Positions 41,516 to 51,447 of a stretch of DNA of 64,000 nt are shown here, piece by piece (the stretch's first letter is position 1; every line of letters starts with the position of its first letter). This DNA is from Anaerocolumna jejuensis DSM 15929 (GTDB lineage Bacteria; Bacillota; Clostridia; Lachnospirales; Lachnospiraceae). The position numbers were made by a program, and so were the translations under genes. The DNA is taken from the NCBI RefSeq assembly GCF_900142215.1, contig NZ_FRAC01000009.1, positions 248,001 to 312,000 on the forward strand. The letters run 5' to 3'. The notes beneath the pieces are model-generated. The model did no database searches. It worked only from the letters and a program-made list of their open reading frames with translations, and was not told the origin of the DNA.

Positions 41516-42469
41516 ATGGGCAGACATTTATTACCCTCTGCAATTTTGCGGTTGCAGGAACAGTTTTCAGAATTAGATTGGACCTATCATGATTTTCCTG
41601 TGGGCGACAAGATGGAAAAAATGTACCATTGGCCTGGTATCCCTGAGGAGGAAATTTTGATTTGTGTCCACAAGAGCACTGGTGTTCAAGAGTTGTTTCA
41701 TCGGCAGGATTTCTTTTATTTTAATTTTACCTATAAAGGGCAGTATGAGTCTCATAGTTATAAATATGATAATAAAATAACCATTTATGAGGGTGAACTT
41801 TATGCCGGACAACCATTTGCGGGACAGGCTATGTGCGTCCATAATAATCAGGAAACAATTATCTTTGGCGTATTACTCCAAAAGGAAATCTTTTTCCACA
41901 CTTTCTTGCCGATCCTGTCCACCAACTCCAAGCTGTTCCACTTTTTTCTTAATCCTGCAACCAATAGCTTTTCCGAGGAATTTATTCATTTTAAAATTGA
42001 AGATGATTGTAATATACGGGCGTTACTGGAAATGATGGTAATTGAATATGCCTATAAGCAGGAGGACACACAGGCTGTCTTAAAACCGCTGGTACTTTCT
42101 TTCCTCATGCAAGTTTCACGCCAATATGCTGCTGCCAATCAGGAGCCTGTTTCAGAAAAGCTTTCAGACCGCATTGTGCAGTATATGAGCGAGCATTTTG
42201 ATACTGTAACATTAAAGGACATTGCCAGCCGCTTTTCTTATCATCCCAATTACATTTCCACTTTGCTAATCCGTGAAATTGGAAAATCTTTTTCACAAAT
42301 ATTATTGGAGCAGCGCATGGAACGTGCCGTTATTCTCTTAAAAGGAACCTCCTTATCCGTTAATGAAATCGCAGTAATGCTGGGATATACGAATAGCAGT
42401 AATTTCCACAAAGCTTTCCGGGAATATTATCATTTGTCACCAAGAGAATATATGAATACAATACTATAA
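41516..42469 (+). CDS. AraC-family transcriptional regulator
   Basis: 317 residues. N-terminal cupin-like sensing region (residues about 40-180), then the AraC helix-turn-helix pair at about 218-317 (TLKDIASRFSYHPNYISTLL, then VNEIAVMLGYTNSSNFHKAF, ending LSPREYMNTIL). CAGGAGG lies about 7 bases upstream of ATG 41516. Divergence from the Fe-ADH/acetyltransferase operon suggests those are its targets; the inducer is unknown. Confidence 0.93.
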   Translation: MGRHLLPSAILRLQEQFSELDWTYHDFPVGDKMEKMYHWPGIPEEEILICVHKSTGVQELFHRQDFFYFNFTYKGQYESHSYKYDNKITIYEGELYAGQPFAGQAMCVHNNQETIIFGVLLQKEIFFHTFLPILSTNSKLFHFFLNPATNSFSEEFIHFKIEDDCNIRALLEMMVIEYAYKQEDTQAVLKPLVLSFLMQVSRQYAAANQEPVSEKLSDRIVQYMSEHFDTVTLKDIASRFSYHPNYISTLLIREIGKSFSQILLEQRMERAVILLKGTSLSVNEIAVMLGYTNSSNFHKAFREYYHLSPREYMNTIL

Positions 42470-42568
42470 TTACAGCCAGCTTAGTATTTGCTGTTTACTT
42501 CCGTTATATTAATCTGAATTTTCTATTTGCAAAAATCAAAAAATCCGGTATAATATATTCGACAATAA

Positions 42569-42611
42569 ATGTCGCCTTACCACTGTCAGACGGTAAGGCG
42601 GCATTTTTTTA
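42569..42611 (+). terminator. Rho-independent terminator after the AraC gene
   Basis: CGCCTTACC/GGTAAGGCG stem extended by ATG/CAT, 10-base loop, then T7. Confidence 0.88.
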
Positions 42612-42741
42612 TTTGTCAAAATTGATTCGGGTATCGTAAGTTAATCCCAACTATGCAGTAAAGCGGCTTTCACGGAGCTGAGCGTATTTTATGCTATGAC
42701 CTTCTGACACCCGGATCAAAAATATTATCAGGAGGAAAATC

Positions 42742-43227
42742 ATGCCTAAGAGCAAAAAAGAAGGAATTACGTTTAGTTTTATCATGAGTGCCATTATGAT
42801 ATATGTCATGGCGGCATTAAATTTCTGGGTTCGTGAACAATCCATCTCCCCACAGGCTTGGGTACATGCCGCAATTACATTTATTCCGGGCTTTATTGCA
42901 GGAATCATCTGTGACTTGTTATTTTGCACACCCATATCCAGAAAAATTACATTTACCGTATCAAAAAGAGAGGATACGGAAGCCTTGAAGGTTTTTGTTA
43001 TGCGATTTAGCATGGTCATACTTATGACCATTTGCATGACATTGTTTGGCTGCATCGCCAGCGGGAATAAAGGAATACAGATACTAATCGATGCCTGCAT
43101 TTATTTCCCTTACAATTTAACAATTGCCATGCCAATCCAAATGCTGGTTGTTGCACCACTGTCGCTAAAAGTGGTAAAGGTCCTTTACAGAAAAGAAAGC
43201 AATATACCCGGCAGTACCTTCCACTAA
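42742..43227 (+). CDS. DUF2798-type integral membrane protein
   Basis: 161 residues, four hydrophobic segments in two similar halves (about 10-30, 45-65, 93-115, 128-150). Each half carries a MSxxM-type segment followed by a W/P-rich helix, the pattern of DUF2798 tandem repeats. AGGAGG lies 6 bases upstream of ATG 42742. Function unknown; it is a single gene between two terminators. Confidence 0.75.
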   Translation: MPKSKKEGITFSFIMSAIMIYVMAALNFWVREQSISPQAWVHAAITFIPGFIAGIICDLLFCTPISRKITFTVSKREDTEALKVFVMRFSMVILMTICMTLFGCIASGNKGIQILIDACIYFPYNLTIAMPIQMLVVAPLSLKVVKVLYRKESNIPGSTFH

Positions 43228-43288
43228 CATATAGTGTTTCCGAAAGGCTATATGCCATGTAAATCCAACACTGCAAAAGTTGTCATTA

Positions 43289-43325
43289 ATAGCCAATCTT
43301 CCACTATAACAGAAGGTTGGCTATT
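43289..43325. terminator. Bidirectional terminator between convergent genes
   Basis: AATAGCCAA/TTGGCTATT stem extended by CTTCC/GAAGG. It lies between the DUF2798 gene and the end of the pyruvyltransferase fusion gene. Confidence 0.8.
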
Positions 43326-43332
43326 TTATGGA

Positions 43333-45612
43333 TTAACTCAGATTTTTCTTCAGATTATTGAACTTCTGCAATAATTTATTGATTTCAACCTCATCTATTT
43401 GAGACATTAATTGGTTACGTTTTATCGTTAAAGGAATAGGCTTATTATGATTGGCAGCATATGCTTTCTCATAAGTTGATTCAGCAAGTTCCAGCTGATC
43501 CTTGAATTCTTCAAAGAATTTTAATCCATGCTCATTATTGATTTTGATGATTGAAACACCTCTTTCATCAGCCATTTCCGGATGCTGTTTCGCAATCCCC
43601 CAGTAATCCCCTATGGTGATATCTCCCACCCCTAACTTTAGACCGGCAAATTCGCAGGTATAGCAGCAAGGTCTTTGGATATTATCATCCGAATATGCTC
43701 TTCTATAATTATTTCTGGAAGACTGCTCCAAAAGCACTTCTCCGGATTCAAATCTCACACATACATAGGGTTTACTCCACCCGCTGATTTTATTTCGAAA
43801 TTCAAAATCTAATATTTTTGAATGATACTGATGCTCCAAATATTCTTTATACAATCGAAAAACCTTAGGAGATGCCGTTGCATGGCATATGATTTCAACC
43901 GTAAATAAATTTTCATACTCCTTATGAAGATAATTTTTAAGTCCTGCTATCTGGCAGTAATTCCCGGAATATAATACAGGTACCCCCTCTTCAAGCATTT
44001 CCTTCACCCGCGGTTTTACCTCCCTGCTGTCCGCAAAAACATATTTTGAACCGTGGAATGCCTGGCAGGCTTCCTCCGTATCGGCAATATCATAGACAGC
44101 CTCCATGTCATTCGTATACTTCACACCAACTGCACGGCCACCTCGGGCAATGATATTTTTATACATTGGTGCGAACATACCGCCGCTGGCACTTTGTTCA
44201 AGCACCTCTTCCTCTTTATGCCTTGCTGCATATACCTTGGGAAATCCATTAACGGCTTCTTCCGGATGCCTGTATTTGCCATAAGGGCATGTTTTTCTGC
44301 ACAGGTTGCAATGTATGCACTTTTCTTCAACAATGAACGGATATATGAAACCCTCTTTATCCTCTATCATGGTTATGGCAGAAGTAGGACAGATATCCCT
44401 GCAGGCATTACACCCAAAGCAGGAAAACGCATCCATTGTATCAAAATATTTATCCTTCTCCGTTATTGGCTTATGCGAGGTTTTTGGCCCTTCGATTGCA
44501 TTTCTGAGGAAATCAGCGGATTCTTCCCGAAGAACAAAGCTTGCCATTTCCACTGCAGCATAGTCAATGTTCAATGCGGTTAAATCTTCCGGTAATTCTC
44601 CGGGACTTGCAATCATATGGTTTGCTATTCCCAGTGAATCAAGTAGATGCCTCATTCTCTCCGGATTCTGGAAATGAGGTATGGTTATAAAATCCTTTTG
44701 ATAAATAATTGAAAATACTGTCGCATGGAATGAATTCGCTATGACATATTTTGCATTGGCAATGTATCCCACAAACTCCTCCGGACTGCCATTTGTAAAT
44801 TTCTTCAGCTCATTGGCAAAGTCATAATCTTCACGGTTATGCACGATAGGAAGCCCGGTTCTCTTCGAGATTTCTTCTGCCATTGCATTTAATCTCTTGT
44901 CTATTTTCTTAAGGTGTACATTATGAACATAGATATAAGCCTGTTTTACCTTTGGATCTTTCTTTAATTTATCGTACATTTCCTTCTGCAGCAGTAAGGT
45001 AGGGTCCAGTACTACAGAAACTTCCTTATCCGTCAGATTTGATATTGCTTCTTTTGCCTTTTCTTCTCTTACGGAGATATAATCAAAATCACGTAAATAT
45101 CTGGAGAAAAAGAGATGCTCTATTTCCGGTATTTCATCTCTGCCAATACTTGCAGCATAGGAAATGCGTTTGATTTCATTTTTACCAAAGGATAATAAGT
45201 AGGCAGGATTAACCCCACTCGTTAACCCTCCGTTCCAAATCTGGTCACTGCCGGCTATCATAATATCGTAGTCAAAATTGGCTTTCTTTAATTCAGCCAA
45301 TTTTGTCATGGGCTCCGTTGTATTTAAAGTATGGTTGATGAATCTTTCAAACTCACGGTATTTTCTGGTTTTATTCGGCTCCGTCTTACTCTTCTTCAAA
45401 TACTGTAAGGCATGAACTGCTTCGTTTAATTTATCATTTTTAAAAGGGTTTCTTGGTACATATAACCGATACAACTTATCCGTTGCCGGTAATCTGTAAT
45501 TAATTATTTCCACCTGATGACCTTCACTTTTTAAATACTCCTGCAAAGCCCAGGCTTGTAGGACGGCACCATAATTATGAGCACTGTTAAACGTAATAAT
45601 TCCAATTTTCAT
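43333..45612 (-). CDS. Polysaccharide pyruvyltransferase fused to ferredoxin and F420-hydrogenase-beta-type domains
   Basis: 759 residues in three parts. Residues 1 to about 365 are a PS_pyruv_trans domain (GIITFNSAHNYGAVLQAWAL, IMIAGSDQIWNGG, YVIANSFHATVFSII). Two 4Fe-4S motifs follow, CFGCNACRDICP from about residue 398 and CIHCNLCRKTCP about 30 residues on. The rest is a FrhB/FdhB-type domain (LEQSASGGMFAPM, YCQIAGLKNYL, GVGDITIGDYWGI). Fusions of this kind occur in capsule/exopolysaccharide loci of Clostridia. The pyruvyltransferase half would modify a surface glycan; the redox half has no known role here. ATG 45612 is preferred over 45624. It is followed on the same strand by nothing related and preceded by the fusion gene at 45695. 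Confidence 0.9.
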   Translation of the reverse strand: MKIGIITFNSAHNYGAVLQAWALQEYLKSEGHQVEIINYRLPATDKLYRLYVPRNPFKNDKLNEAVHALQYLKKSKTEPNKTRKYREFERFINHTLNTTEPMTKLAELKKANFDYDIMIAGSDQIWNGGLTSGVNPAYLLSFGKNEIKRISYAASIGRDEIPEIEHLFFSRYLRDFDYISVREEKAKEAISNLTDKEVSVVLDPTLLLQKEMYDKLKKDPKVKQAYIYVHNVHLKKIDKRLNAMAEEISKRTGLPIVHNREDYDFANELKKFTNGSPEEFVGYIANAKYVIANSFHATVFSIIYQKDFITIPHFQNPERMRHLLDSLGIANHMIASPGELPEDLTALNIDYAAVEMASFVLREESADFLRNAIEGPKTSHKPITEKDKYFDTMDAFSCFGCNACRDICPTSAITMIEDKEGFIYPFIVEEKCIHCNLCRKTCPYGKYRHPEEAVNGFPKVYAARHKEEEVLEQSASGGMFAPMYKNIIARGGRAVGVKYTNDMEAVYDIADTEEACQAFHGSKYVFADSREVKPRVKEMLEEGVPVLYSGNYCQIAGLKNYLHKEYENLFTVEIICHATASPKVFRLYKEYLEHQYHSKILDFEFRNKISGWSKPYVCVRFESGEVLLEQSSRNNYRRAYSDDNIQRPCCYTCEFAGLKLGVGDITIGDYWGIAKQHPEMADERGVSIIKINNEHGLKFFEEFKDQLELAESTYEKAYAANHNKPIPLTIKRNQLMSQIDEVEINKLLQKFNNLKKNLS

Positions 45613-45653
45613 TATAAAAACCATGCCTTTCTCACAGCCTAAAACTTTGAGCC

Positions 45654-45682
45654 GTGTGAAAATTGCTTTTTAATTTTCACAC
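45654..45682. repeat. GTGTGAAA/TTTCACAC hairpin
   Basis: GTGTGAAAATT and AATTTTCACAC form an 11-bp inverted repeat with a 7-base loop between the two surface-polymer genes. The arms share the GTGTGAAA/TTTCACAC core of the element at 5000-5085, but the rest of that element is absent. Confidence 0.55.
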
Positions 45683-45694
45683 TAGCCTCTTCAG

Positions 45695-48085
45695 CTATTC
45701 AAATAGTGAGTCAAATTGTTCTACTGCTCCTCGGTTATACCTGCCATAATCCACATTCATGGCTTTTACCTCACCCTTCATGAAAGCAATCATCCCCATT
45801 TCCAGACCACTTTCACTGGCTTCTACCAGATATCCGTTATAATCCTTTATAAAGCCTCGGGGTCCCGGTATATCTGTTGACATAGTCGGAATCCCAAGTG
45901 CATCTGCTTCCAGTAAAGTCAGACCCAAGCCCTCATAATAGGAGGACAGAATAAAGAAATCGCATTGCTTTAAAATCGGCATAGGATTCTTTATGGATTT
46001 AATTATTATAATCTCTTCTTCTGAATTTTTGGCATATTCCAGGGTCTGGTTATAAAGAACACCGTGGCCGCCAATTATGATCAAGCATACATCCTTATAT
46101 TCAACACAGAATTTTTCAAAGGCTTTCATAAGCATCAGATGGCCTTTTTCAGGGGAGAACCGCCCAATGGTGATGAATTTCTTTTTATCACCTGCCAATA
46201 TTTTTTTCAATTCCTGTTCCGTGATATTACATTTTGTATCAACATCAAAAGCCAACGGTTCCTTTGACTTCCGAATCACTTCCTTGTGGGCATGGCAGTT
46301 ATTTATTACTACAATATTATCTTCTCTTCCGCTTATTTCCAAGGTCGGAGGAACAGTATCACTTGTAATCACCGCTACATTATCGTATTTTTGATAAGCA
46401 TTTTTCAAGGTCAGATAATGCTGATTGCCCCTTGTTTTCATCTCAGCCACCATATCACTGTGAACATAGATGGTCTTTGCTCCCTCATATCTCTGGAATA
46501 AGTTGATGACCTTCTTCTCATATCCCGCAAACTGTATCACATGGTCAAAATGGGTATCTCCAAAGTGCTTCTTCCATTCTCTTTTATAAAGCCGGTCTAA
46601 ATATTTCTCTGTAAAAGCATTTTCTTTATTCCATTTAAAATAAAACAGATAGGCTGCCGCTTCGAACAAAGTAAAGCTTTCACCGCTGCTCATTGGATAA
46701 ATACCCACTTCTTCCGGTATCTGGGCAAGACGCAAGGGTGCTTTTTTAAGTGCCTGTTCATTAAAGGTAACAAAATAATTTCTTTTCTTTAAATCGATAT
46801 TATTAAAAAGATTTATAAGGGCGGTTGTCAAACCATTCTTAGACAAGGCAGAACCGAATAGAATAACAGTATCTTTACCATTCTTGGGAAGTTTCTCTTC
46901 CCTGCATTGCTTTTCCCCTTTGATTACATGTCTGCAAATCCGCTCTGCGGCTCCCGGACTGTCATAGGTACAGCATTCCTTCAGGAACTGTGTATCATCG
47001 TAATTTTTGGGTGAGTTCAACTCATATACTAAATTCTTTACGGACTTCACCACCGGAAATGGCAGGCTATCTAGAGACACATAAAGCCCGCGTTCCTTGA
47101 TATACTCTGTTTCATCATAGGCAAACAGGATTATTTTTTTCCCGGTATTGGCAAAATCATAAAATACACTGGAATAATCTGTAATTAAGCAATCGCACAT
47201 ATTCAAAAATTCATAGGTGTCATATTGGTCCGGGTACGGTTTAATATGTTCATATTTTGAGTAGTCAGCGTCCTTACTTACAAATGGATGCAATTTCACA
47301 TATAATACCTGATTGTCTTTTAATGCCTTATCAAGGGGCCTTAAATGATATTCAATAAGAGCTAATAAATGGTCGGTATTCTTCTTTACCAGCGTTCCCC
47401 GCCAGGTGGGCATATAGATGAACACCTGTTTATCCTCCAGTCCCAGTTCCCTCTTAATATCTTGTCCGATTTCTTTATGAAAGAATACCGAGTTCCTGGG
47501 ATAGCCCTCATTTAAGATAGTGCCCTCATATAGATCATTCAGCATGTAGGCATCTATCATTTTTTCCTTCATATAATCGTTCGGATAGACTAAATAGTCT
47601 GCAAATAAAAGATTTCTTTGAACATTACCTATTCCATAGGCTCTATCCTCAACATCCCGTCCCATTTTTTTAAGGGGTGTTCCATGCCATGTATTGGTAA
47701 TTACCTGTCCTTCTTTTTTTACATAGGACCTGTTAAAGGAAGTATCCGTAAATAAGTATTTGGCCGTAGCTAAATATTTATAATAATGATAGGAATTGGT
47801 ACGAGTTATTCTTATATTCCCCATGCCATATTTATTCAATTGATTCTGTATAGACACCTGCTTGCTTTCCAATACGGATAAATACACAGTATACTCTTTA
47901 TATTCCGGTTTTGATAATTCTAATAATATATGAAACATATTCCCTGCCAGATCGCCGCCATTTTTAGATTCCATTAATATTAATTTCTTATTTAACCTTG
48001 CCTTATAATAATAAAAGGAATAATAAGAATTCAGTATAATTACTTTTGCTTTTTTATACATATTCAGTAATTTCATGTTAGTCAA
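45695..48085 (-). CDS. CDP-glycerol glycerophosphotransferase-like and GT4 glycosyltransferase fusion protein
   Basis: 796 residues. Residues about 20-400 match the Glyphos_transf (TagB/TagF) pattern, with TWHGTPLKKMGRDVEDRAYG, YMPTWRGT, LYVKLHPF and DCLITDYSSVFYDFA. Residues about 410-796 are a GT-B glycosyltransferase with TIGRFSPEKGHLMLMKAFEKF and the nucleotide-sugar motif SSYYEGLGLTLLEADALGIP (GT4). It probably builds a glycerol-phosphate-containing surface or teichoic-acid-like polymer at the cytoplasmic membrane face. It precedes the pyruvyltransferase fusion gene, so both likely act on the same polymer. Confidence 0.9.
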   Translation of the reverse strand: MTNMKLLNMYKKAKVIILNSYYSFYYYKARLNKKLILMESKNGGDLAGNMFHILLELSKPEYKEYTVYLSVLESKQVSIQNQLNKYGMGNIRITRTNSYHYYKYLATAKYLFTDTSFNRSYVKKEGQVITNTWHGTPLKKMGRDVEDRAYGIGNVQRNLLFADYLVYPNDYMKEKMIDAYMLNDLYEGTILNEGYPRNSVFFHKEIGQDIKRELGLEDKQVFIYMPTWRGTLVKKNTDHLLALIEYHLRPLDKALKDNQVLYVKLHPFVSKDADYSKYEHIKPYPDQYDTYEFLNMCDCLITDYSSVFYDFANTGKKIILFAYDETEYIKERGLYVSLDSLPFPVVKSVKNLVYELNSPKNYDDTQFLKECCTYDSPGAAERICRHVIKGEKQCREEKLPKNGKDTVILFGSALSKNGLTTALINLFNNIDLKKRNYFVTFNEQALKKAPLRLAQIPEEVGIYPMSSGESFTLFEAAAYLFYFKWNKENAFTEKYLDRLYKREWKKHFGDTHFDHVIQFAGYEKKVINLFQRYEGAKTIYVHSDMVAEMKTRGNQHYLTLKNAYQKYDNVAVITSDTVPPTLEISGREDNIVVINNCHAHKEVIRKSKEPLAFDVDTKCNITEQELKKILAGDKKKFITIGRFSPEKGHLMLMKAFEKFCVEYKDVCLIIIGGHGVLYNQTLEYAKNSEEEIIIIKSIKNPMPILKQCDFFILSSYYEGLGLTLLEADALGIPTMSTDIPGPRGFIKDYNGYLVEASESGLEMGMIAFMKGEVKAMNVDYGRYNRGAVEQFDSLFE

Positions 48086-48318
48086 TTATACTCCTGCATC
48101 ATAATTATAAATTTCACTCTTATTTCAGCGTCCTTATTAGGTTATCTGCGTCTTCACTAACTGGAATGCTATTCTTTTCATTCATTAATTAAAACCCTTA
48201 GAGATGCTTTTATTGTCTTCACTATAAGCTTGAATTATTCACATAAAAAAGCCGGATAAGTATAGCGGCTATGTAATTGTATTTATTGTAAAAACTGTCA
48301 AATTGCTTTCCGGAACAA

Positions 48319-48358
48319 CAAAAGAGGAATTTCACTGATCAGCGAAATTCCTCTTTCT
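48319..48358 (-). terminator. Terminator after lonA
   Basis: AAAGAGGAATTTC/GAAATTCCTCTTT, a 13-bp stem with a 10-base loop; the A-run and T-run make it usable in both directions. It lies just after the Lon stop. Confidence 0.85.
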
Positions 48359-48373
48359 TTCCTTCATCTCTTA

Positions 48374-50746
48374 TTAAAAAAATTTGTTTACTTCCTTTTG
48401 ATGAAACATATTTTCTATTCTCGGCAGGGAAATCCCCAGGGTTTCTTTCAGCACGTCTTCTACGGTTTCAACAGGTATCACCCTAAGCTGCTTTTTCACT
48501 TCTTCGGGCACATCCTTCAGGTCAATGACATTGTCCTTGGGAATTAACACTTTATTAATTCCAGCCCTTTGGGCACCCAGCAGCTTTTCCTTCAGCCCGC
48601 CGATTGGCAGGACAGCGCCTCTTAATGTAATTTCTCCTGTCATGGCTATTTTGGAATCCACCTTATTTCCCGTTACCAGAGATGCGAGAGCGGTGAACAG
48701 TGCAATACCGGCAGACGGTCCGTCTTTGGGTACAGCTCCCGAAGGGACATGAATATGAAGGTCCCTTTCCTTAAAATTAACCGAATTAAGCGGCAATCTC
48801 GATTTTAACAGGCTCAGGGAGATTCTTGCCGACTCTTTCATTACATCTCCCAGCTTGCCGGTCAGGGTAATCTCTCCGTTTCCCGGCATATCAGTGGCTT
48901 CGATAAAAAGGATTTCTCCTCCCACTGGTGTCCAGGCCAGACCAGTGACTACGCCGGGAGGATTATCCTGCTGCGCCTTGTCATGCCGCGACACCTGTCT
49001 TCCGAGCAGCTCCTCTAAATCCTCCGCCTTAATCCTATAAGGCAGCTCTGCTTTATTTGATACAATTTTCTCGGAGGTCACTCTCGCAAGAGCGGACAAT
49101 TGTTTTTTCAGTCCTCTGACTCCGGCTTCCAGGGTATAGTCACTGATTATTTTACGCAGCACATCATCTTCCACACTCATTTGTTCCTCTGTCAGCCCGT
49201 GCTCCTCCAGAACAGACGGAATCAGGTGATCTTTTCCGATATGGAATTTTTCCTCTGTGGTATAGCTGGAAATTGAAATGACTTCCATTCTATCTAATAA
49301 AGGTCCCGGAATACTTTCTAATGTATTCGCCGTTGCAATAAAGAAAACATCCGATAAATCATAGGGCAGATCCAGATAATGATCGGTAAAGCTGCTATTT
49401 TGTTCAGGGTCCAGCACCTCCAGCAGCGCACTTGCAGGATCACCGCTGAAGCCTCCGGTCATCAGCTTATCCAGCTCATCAAGGACCATGACAGGATTAT
49501 TTGTACCTGCCTTTTTGATGCTTTGGATAATTCTTCCCGGCATTGCTCCTACATACGTTCTGCGGTGTCCTCTGATTTCTGCTTCATCTCTGATGCCGCC
49601 CAAACTCAAACGGATATACTTCCTGTCAAGAGCTTCAGCAATACTCTTGCCCAGGCTTGTCTTACCTGTACCGGGAGGACCTACAAGCAGCAGGATAGAG
49701 CCTTTTTTATCATTTTTAAGCTGCATGACCGCCAAATGCTGTATAATCCTGTCCTTGACCTTTTCCAGCCCATAATGCTGCTCATTTAAAATCTGTCTTG
49801 CCGCTCCGAGATTAACCGGATTCCCTTCCTCCTTCTTCCACGGCAGTTGAACCAAAAGGTCCAGATAATTGCGCAAGACATTATACTCGGAGCTGTTAGG
49901 TCCCTGTGCCTCCAGCTTATCCAATTCCTCCAGGGCAGCTTCCTTGATATCGGACGGCATTTGAGCCTCTTCGATTTTTGTTAAATAATCTTTGTCTTTT
50001 TTGGCTCTCTCACTTTTACCTTCATTCAATTCATCCTGGATAACCTTCAACTGCTCTCTGAGCACTGATTCCCTGTAATATTTGTTGGCTTTCTCAGAGA
50101 ATTTCTCCGATATCTGAATCTGCAGCTCAACGGCTTCCTTTTGTTTCAGCAGATGGTCCATGAAGCGAAGCCCCCGCTCCTTCAGGGATTCTATTTTTAA
50201 TAATTCATACTTCTCTTCGTTTGATATTAGTATAAATTGACTCAGGTACACAATCAGAGAATTTAAATCCCCGAACTCGTCGGTTATCCTGCTGTATTGT
50301 TCCCCTCCCTGGAATTTTCCGCTTATCTCCCGGATGATTTTCTTTAAGTAATCAAGCATTTCCTCCCTGCCCTTTGCATCCAGGTCTGCATTCTCCGGAT
50401 AGGGCTTATATTCGGCATATATCATACTGTCTTCAAATCGAAATTCGCCGATTTGAACTCTGTCCGTCGCTTTGATTGTCACTTGAATACCTTTTTCTGT
50501 TTTCTCAATTCCACTTACCTGAAAGACTACTCCTATCCTGTAAAAGTCCTCTTCCTTCAATGCCTTCTGGGCAAAATTCTGCTTCAGGGGCAGTGCTATT
50601 TTTACTGCTTCTTCCTTTTCCAGGAATTCCATATGGATATCATCCAGCGTTTTCATATAAACCACTGTTTCAACGCCTGGTAACAAAAGCGTATTAGGTA
50701 TTGGAAAAACAATTCCTTGTTCCTTGTTGTTATTGAAATTTGTCAT
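48374..50746 (-). CDS. lon: ATP-dependent protease LonA
   Basis: 790 residues from ATG 50746, with AAGGA about 8 bases upstream; the frame is open to 50788. N-terminal LAN substrate domain (about 10-195), coiled coil, AAA+ with Walker A GPPGTGKTS (Lys362) and MVLDELDKL Walker B, and the C-terminal protease with Ser678 in PKDGPSAG and Lys in GGLKEKLLGA. This is full-length cytosolic LonA, which degrades misfolded and regulatory proteins. It lies 115 bases downstream of a TetR gene, with a copy of that gene's operator-like motif in the gap, so stress-responsive control by TetR is plausible. Confidence 0.96.
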   Translation of the reverse strand: MTNFNNNKEQGIVFPIPNTLLLPGVETVVYMKTLDDIHMEFLEKEEAVKIALPLKQNFAQKALKEEDFYRIGVVFQVSGIEKTEKGIQVTIKATDRVQIGEFRFEDSMIYAEYKPYPENADLDAKGREEMLDYLKKIIREISGKFQGGEQYSRITDEFGDLNSLIVYLSQFILISNEEKYELLKIESLKERGLRFMDHLLKQKEAVELQIQISEKFSEKANKYYRESVLREQLKVIQDELNEGKSERAKKDKDYLTKIEEAQMPSDIKEAALEELDKLEAQGPNSSEYNVLRNYLDLLVQLPWKKEEGNPVNLGAARQILNEQHYGLEKVKDRIIQHLAVMQLKNDKKGSILLLVGPPGTGKTSLGKSIAEALDRKYIRLSLGGIRDEAEIRGHRRTYVGAMPGRIIQSIKKAGTNNPVMVLDELDKLMTGGFSGDPASALLEVLDPEQNSSFTDHYLDLPYDLSDVFFIATANTLESIPGPLLDRMEVISISSYTTEEKFHIGKDHLIPSVLEEHGLTEEQMSVEDDVLRKIISDYTLEAGVRGLKKQLSALARVTSEKIVSNKAELPYRIKAEDLEELLGRQVSRHDKAQQDNPPGVVTGLAWTPVGGEILFIEATDMPGNGEITLTGKLGDVMKESARISLSLLKSRLPLNSVNFKERDLHIHVPSGAVPKDGPSAGIALFTALASLVTGNKVDSKIAMTGEITLRGAVLPIGGLKEKLLGAQRAGINKVLIPKDNVIDLKDVPEEVKKQLRVIPVETVEDVLKETLGISLPRIENMFHQKEVNKFF

Positions 50747-50771
50747 AATCTTCATCCTTTCTAGCCGTAAT

Positions 50772-50795
50772 AATAAGTGAATGTTCATTTAATAA
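50772..50795. promoter_or_regulatory. TetR operator-like site before lonA
   Basis: GTGAATGTTCATTTA within this stretch matches GTGAATGATCGTTTA upstream of tetR (51451-51471), sharing also the flanking AATAA on one side. The core TGAATGTTCA is close to a palindrome. It lies 26 bases upstream of the LonA start codon. Confidence 0.55.
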
Positions 50796-50861
50796 TGTAG
50801 TAAATAATTGCGAGATCCTTTTGTAAAATTGTTTTTACAAAATTATCCCGCTTGTATTAAT

Positions 50862-51425
50862 TTATACTAATATTGCATCTTGTATTACCTTAATCATCTC
50901 CTGTAATAAAAGCCCTCTCTCAGCTTCGCTTTTCTGACTGTCAACGGCAATTGCTTTTACCGGATAAAAAATGAATGCCATTATAATTTCTTCACTGTAT
51001 TCCTTTATTATTTTGTTCTGCTTCATATCCTGAATCAGATTATAAATATTACAGACATTCTTTTTTCCGGAACAATGGTTCGCTAAGGACGGACAATTTG
51101 AAAACTGCTCGACGAAACTGTAGATTTCTTTGTGTTCCAATATATAGCCATAATAGCTTCTGATGAGTACCTCGACCAGCTGCTGTCCTCCCATGCTCAC
51201 ATCTACTTTGTTTATTAAATAGTCATATACCTCTTCTGAGTACTCACTATAGATGTCCTGGAGCATGTTCTCTTTATTTTCATAGTATATATAGACAGTT
51301 GCCGGTGAAACTCCTGCCAGCTTAGCGATTTTTGAGATAGAGGCACCATGAAATCCTTCTTGAAGGATCAGCTTGATTACCGCTTCTTTAATACTTTTTT
51401 CTTTTTCATCATCTTTCTTTCTCAT
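50862..51425 (-). CDS. TetR-family transcriptional regulator
   Basis: 187 residues. The N-terminal TetR_N helix-turn-helix is clear (KEAVIKLILQEGFHGASISK, then IAKLAGVSPATVYIYYENKE). The C-terminal ligand region contains several Cys/His (SNCPSLANHCSGKKNVC), which could be a metal or thiol sensor, though this is only a suggestion. Its promoter holds a probable operator. lonA follows on the same strand. Confidence 0.93.
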   Translation of the reverse strand: MRKKDDEKEKSIKEAVIKLILQEGFHGASISKIAKLAGVSPATVYIYYENKENMLQDIYSEYSEEVYDYLINKVDVSMGGQQLVEVLIRSYYGYILEHKEIYSFVEQFSNCPSLANHCSGKKNVCNIYNLIQDMKQNKIIKEYSEEIIMAFIFYPVKAIAVDSQKSEAERGLLLQEMIKVIQDAILV

Positions 51426-51447
51426 ATAATCACCTCTGCATGTTCAT

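Noticed and set aside
43333..45612. True F420-reducing hydrogenase subunit
   Set aside because: The N-terminal half is a pyruvyltransferase and no hydrogenase or F420 genes are nearby; the FrhB-type domain is widespread in other contexts.
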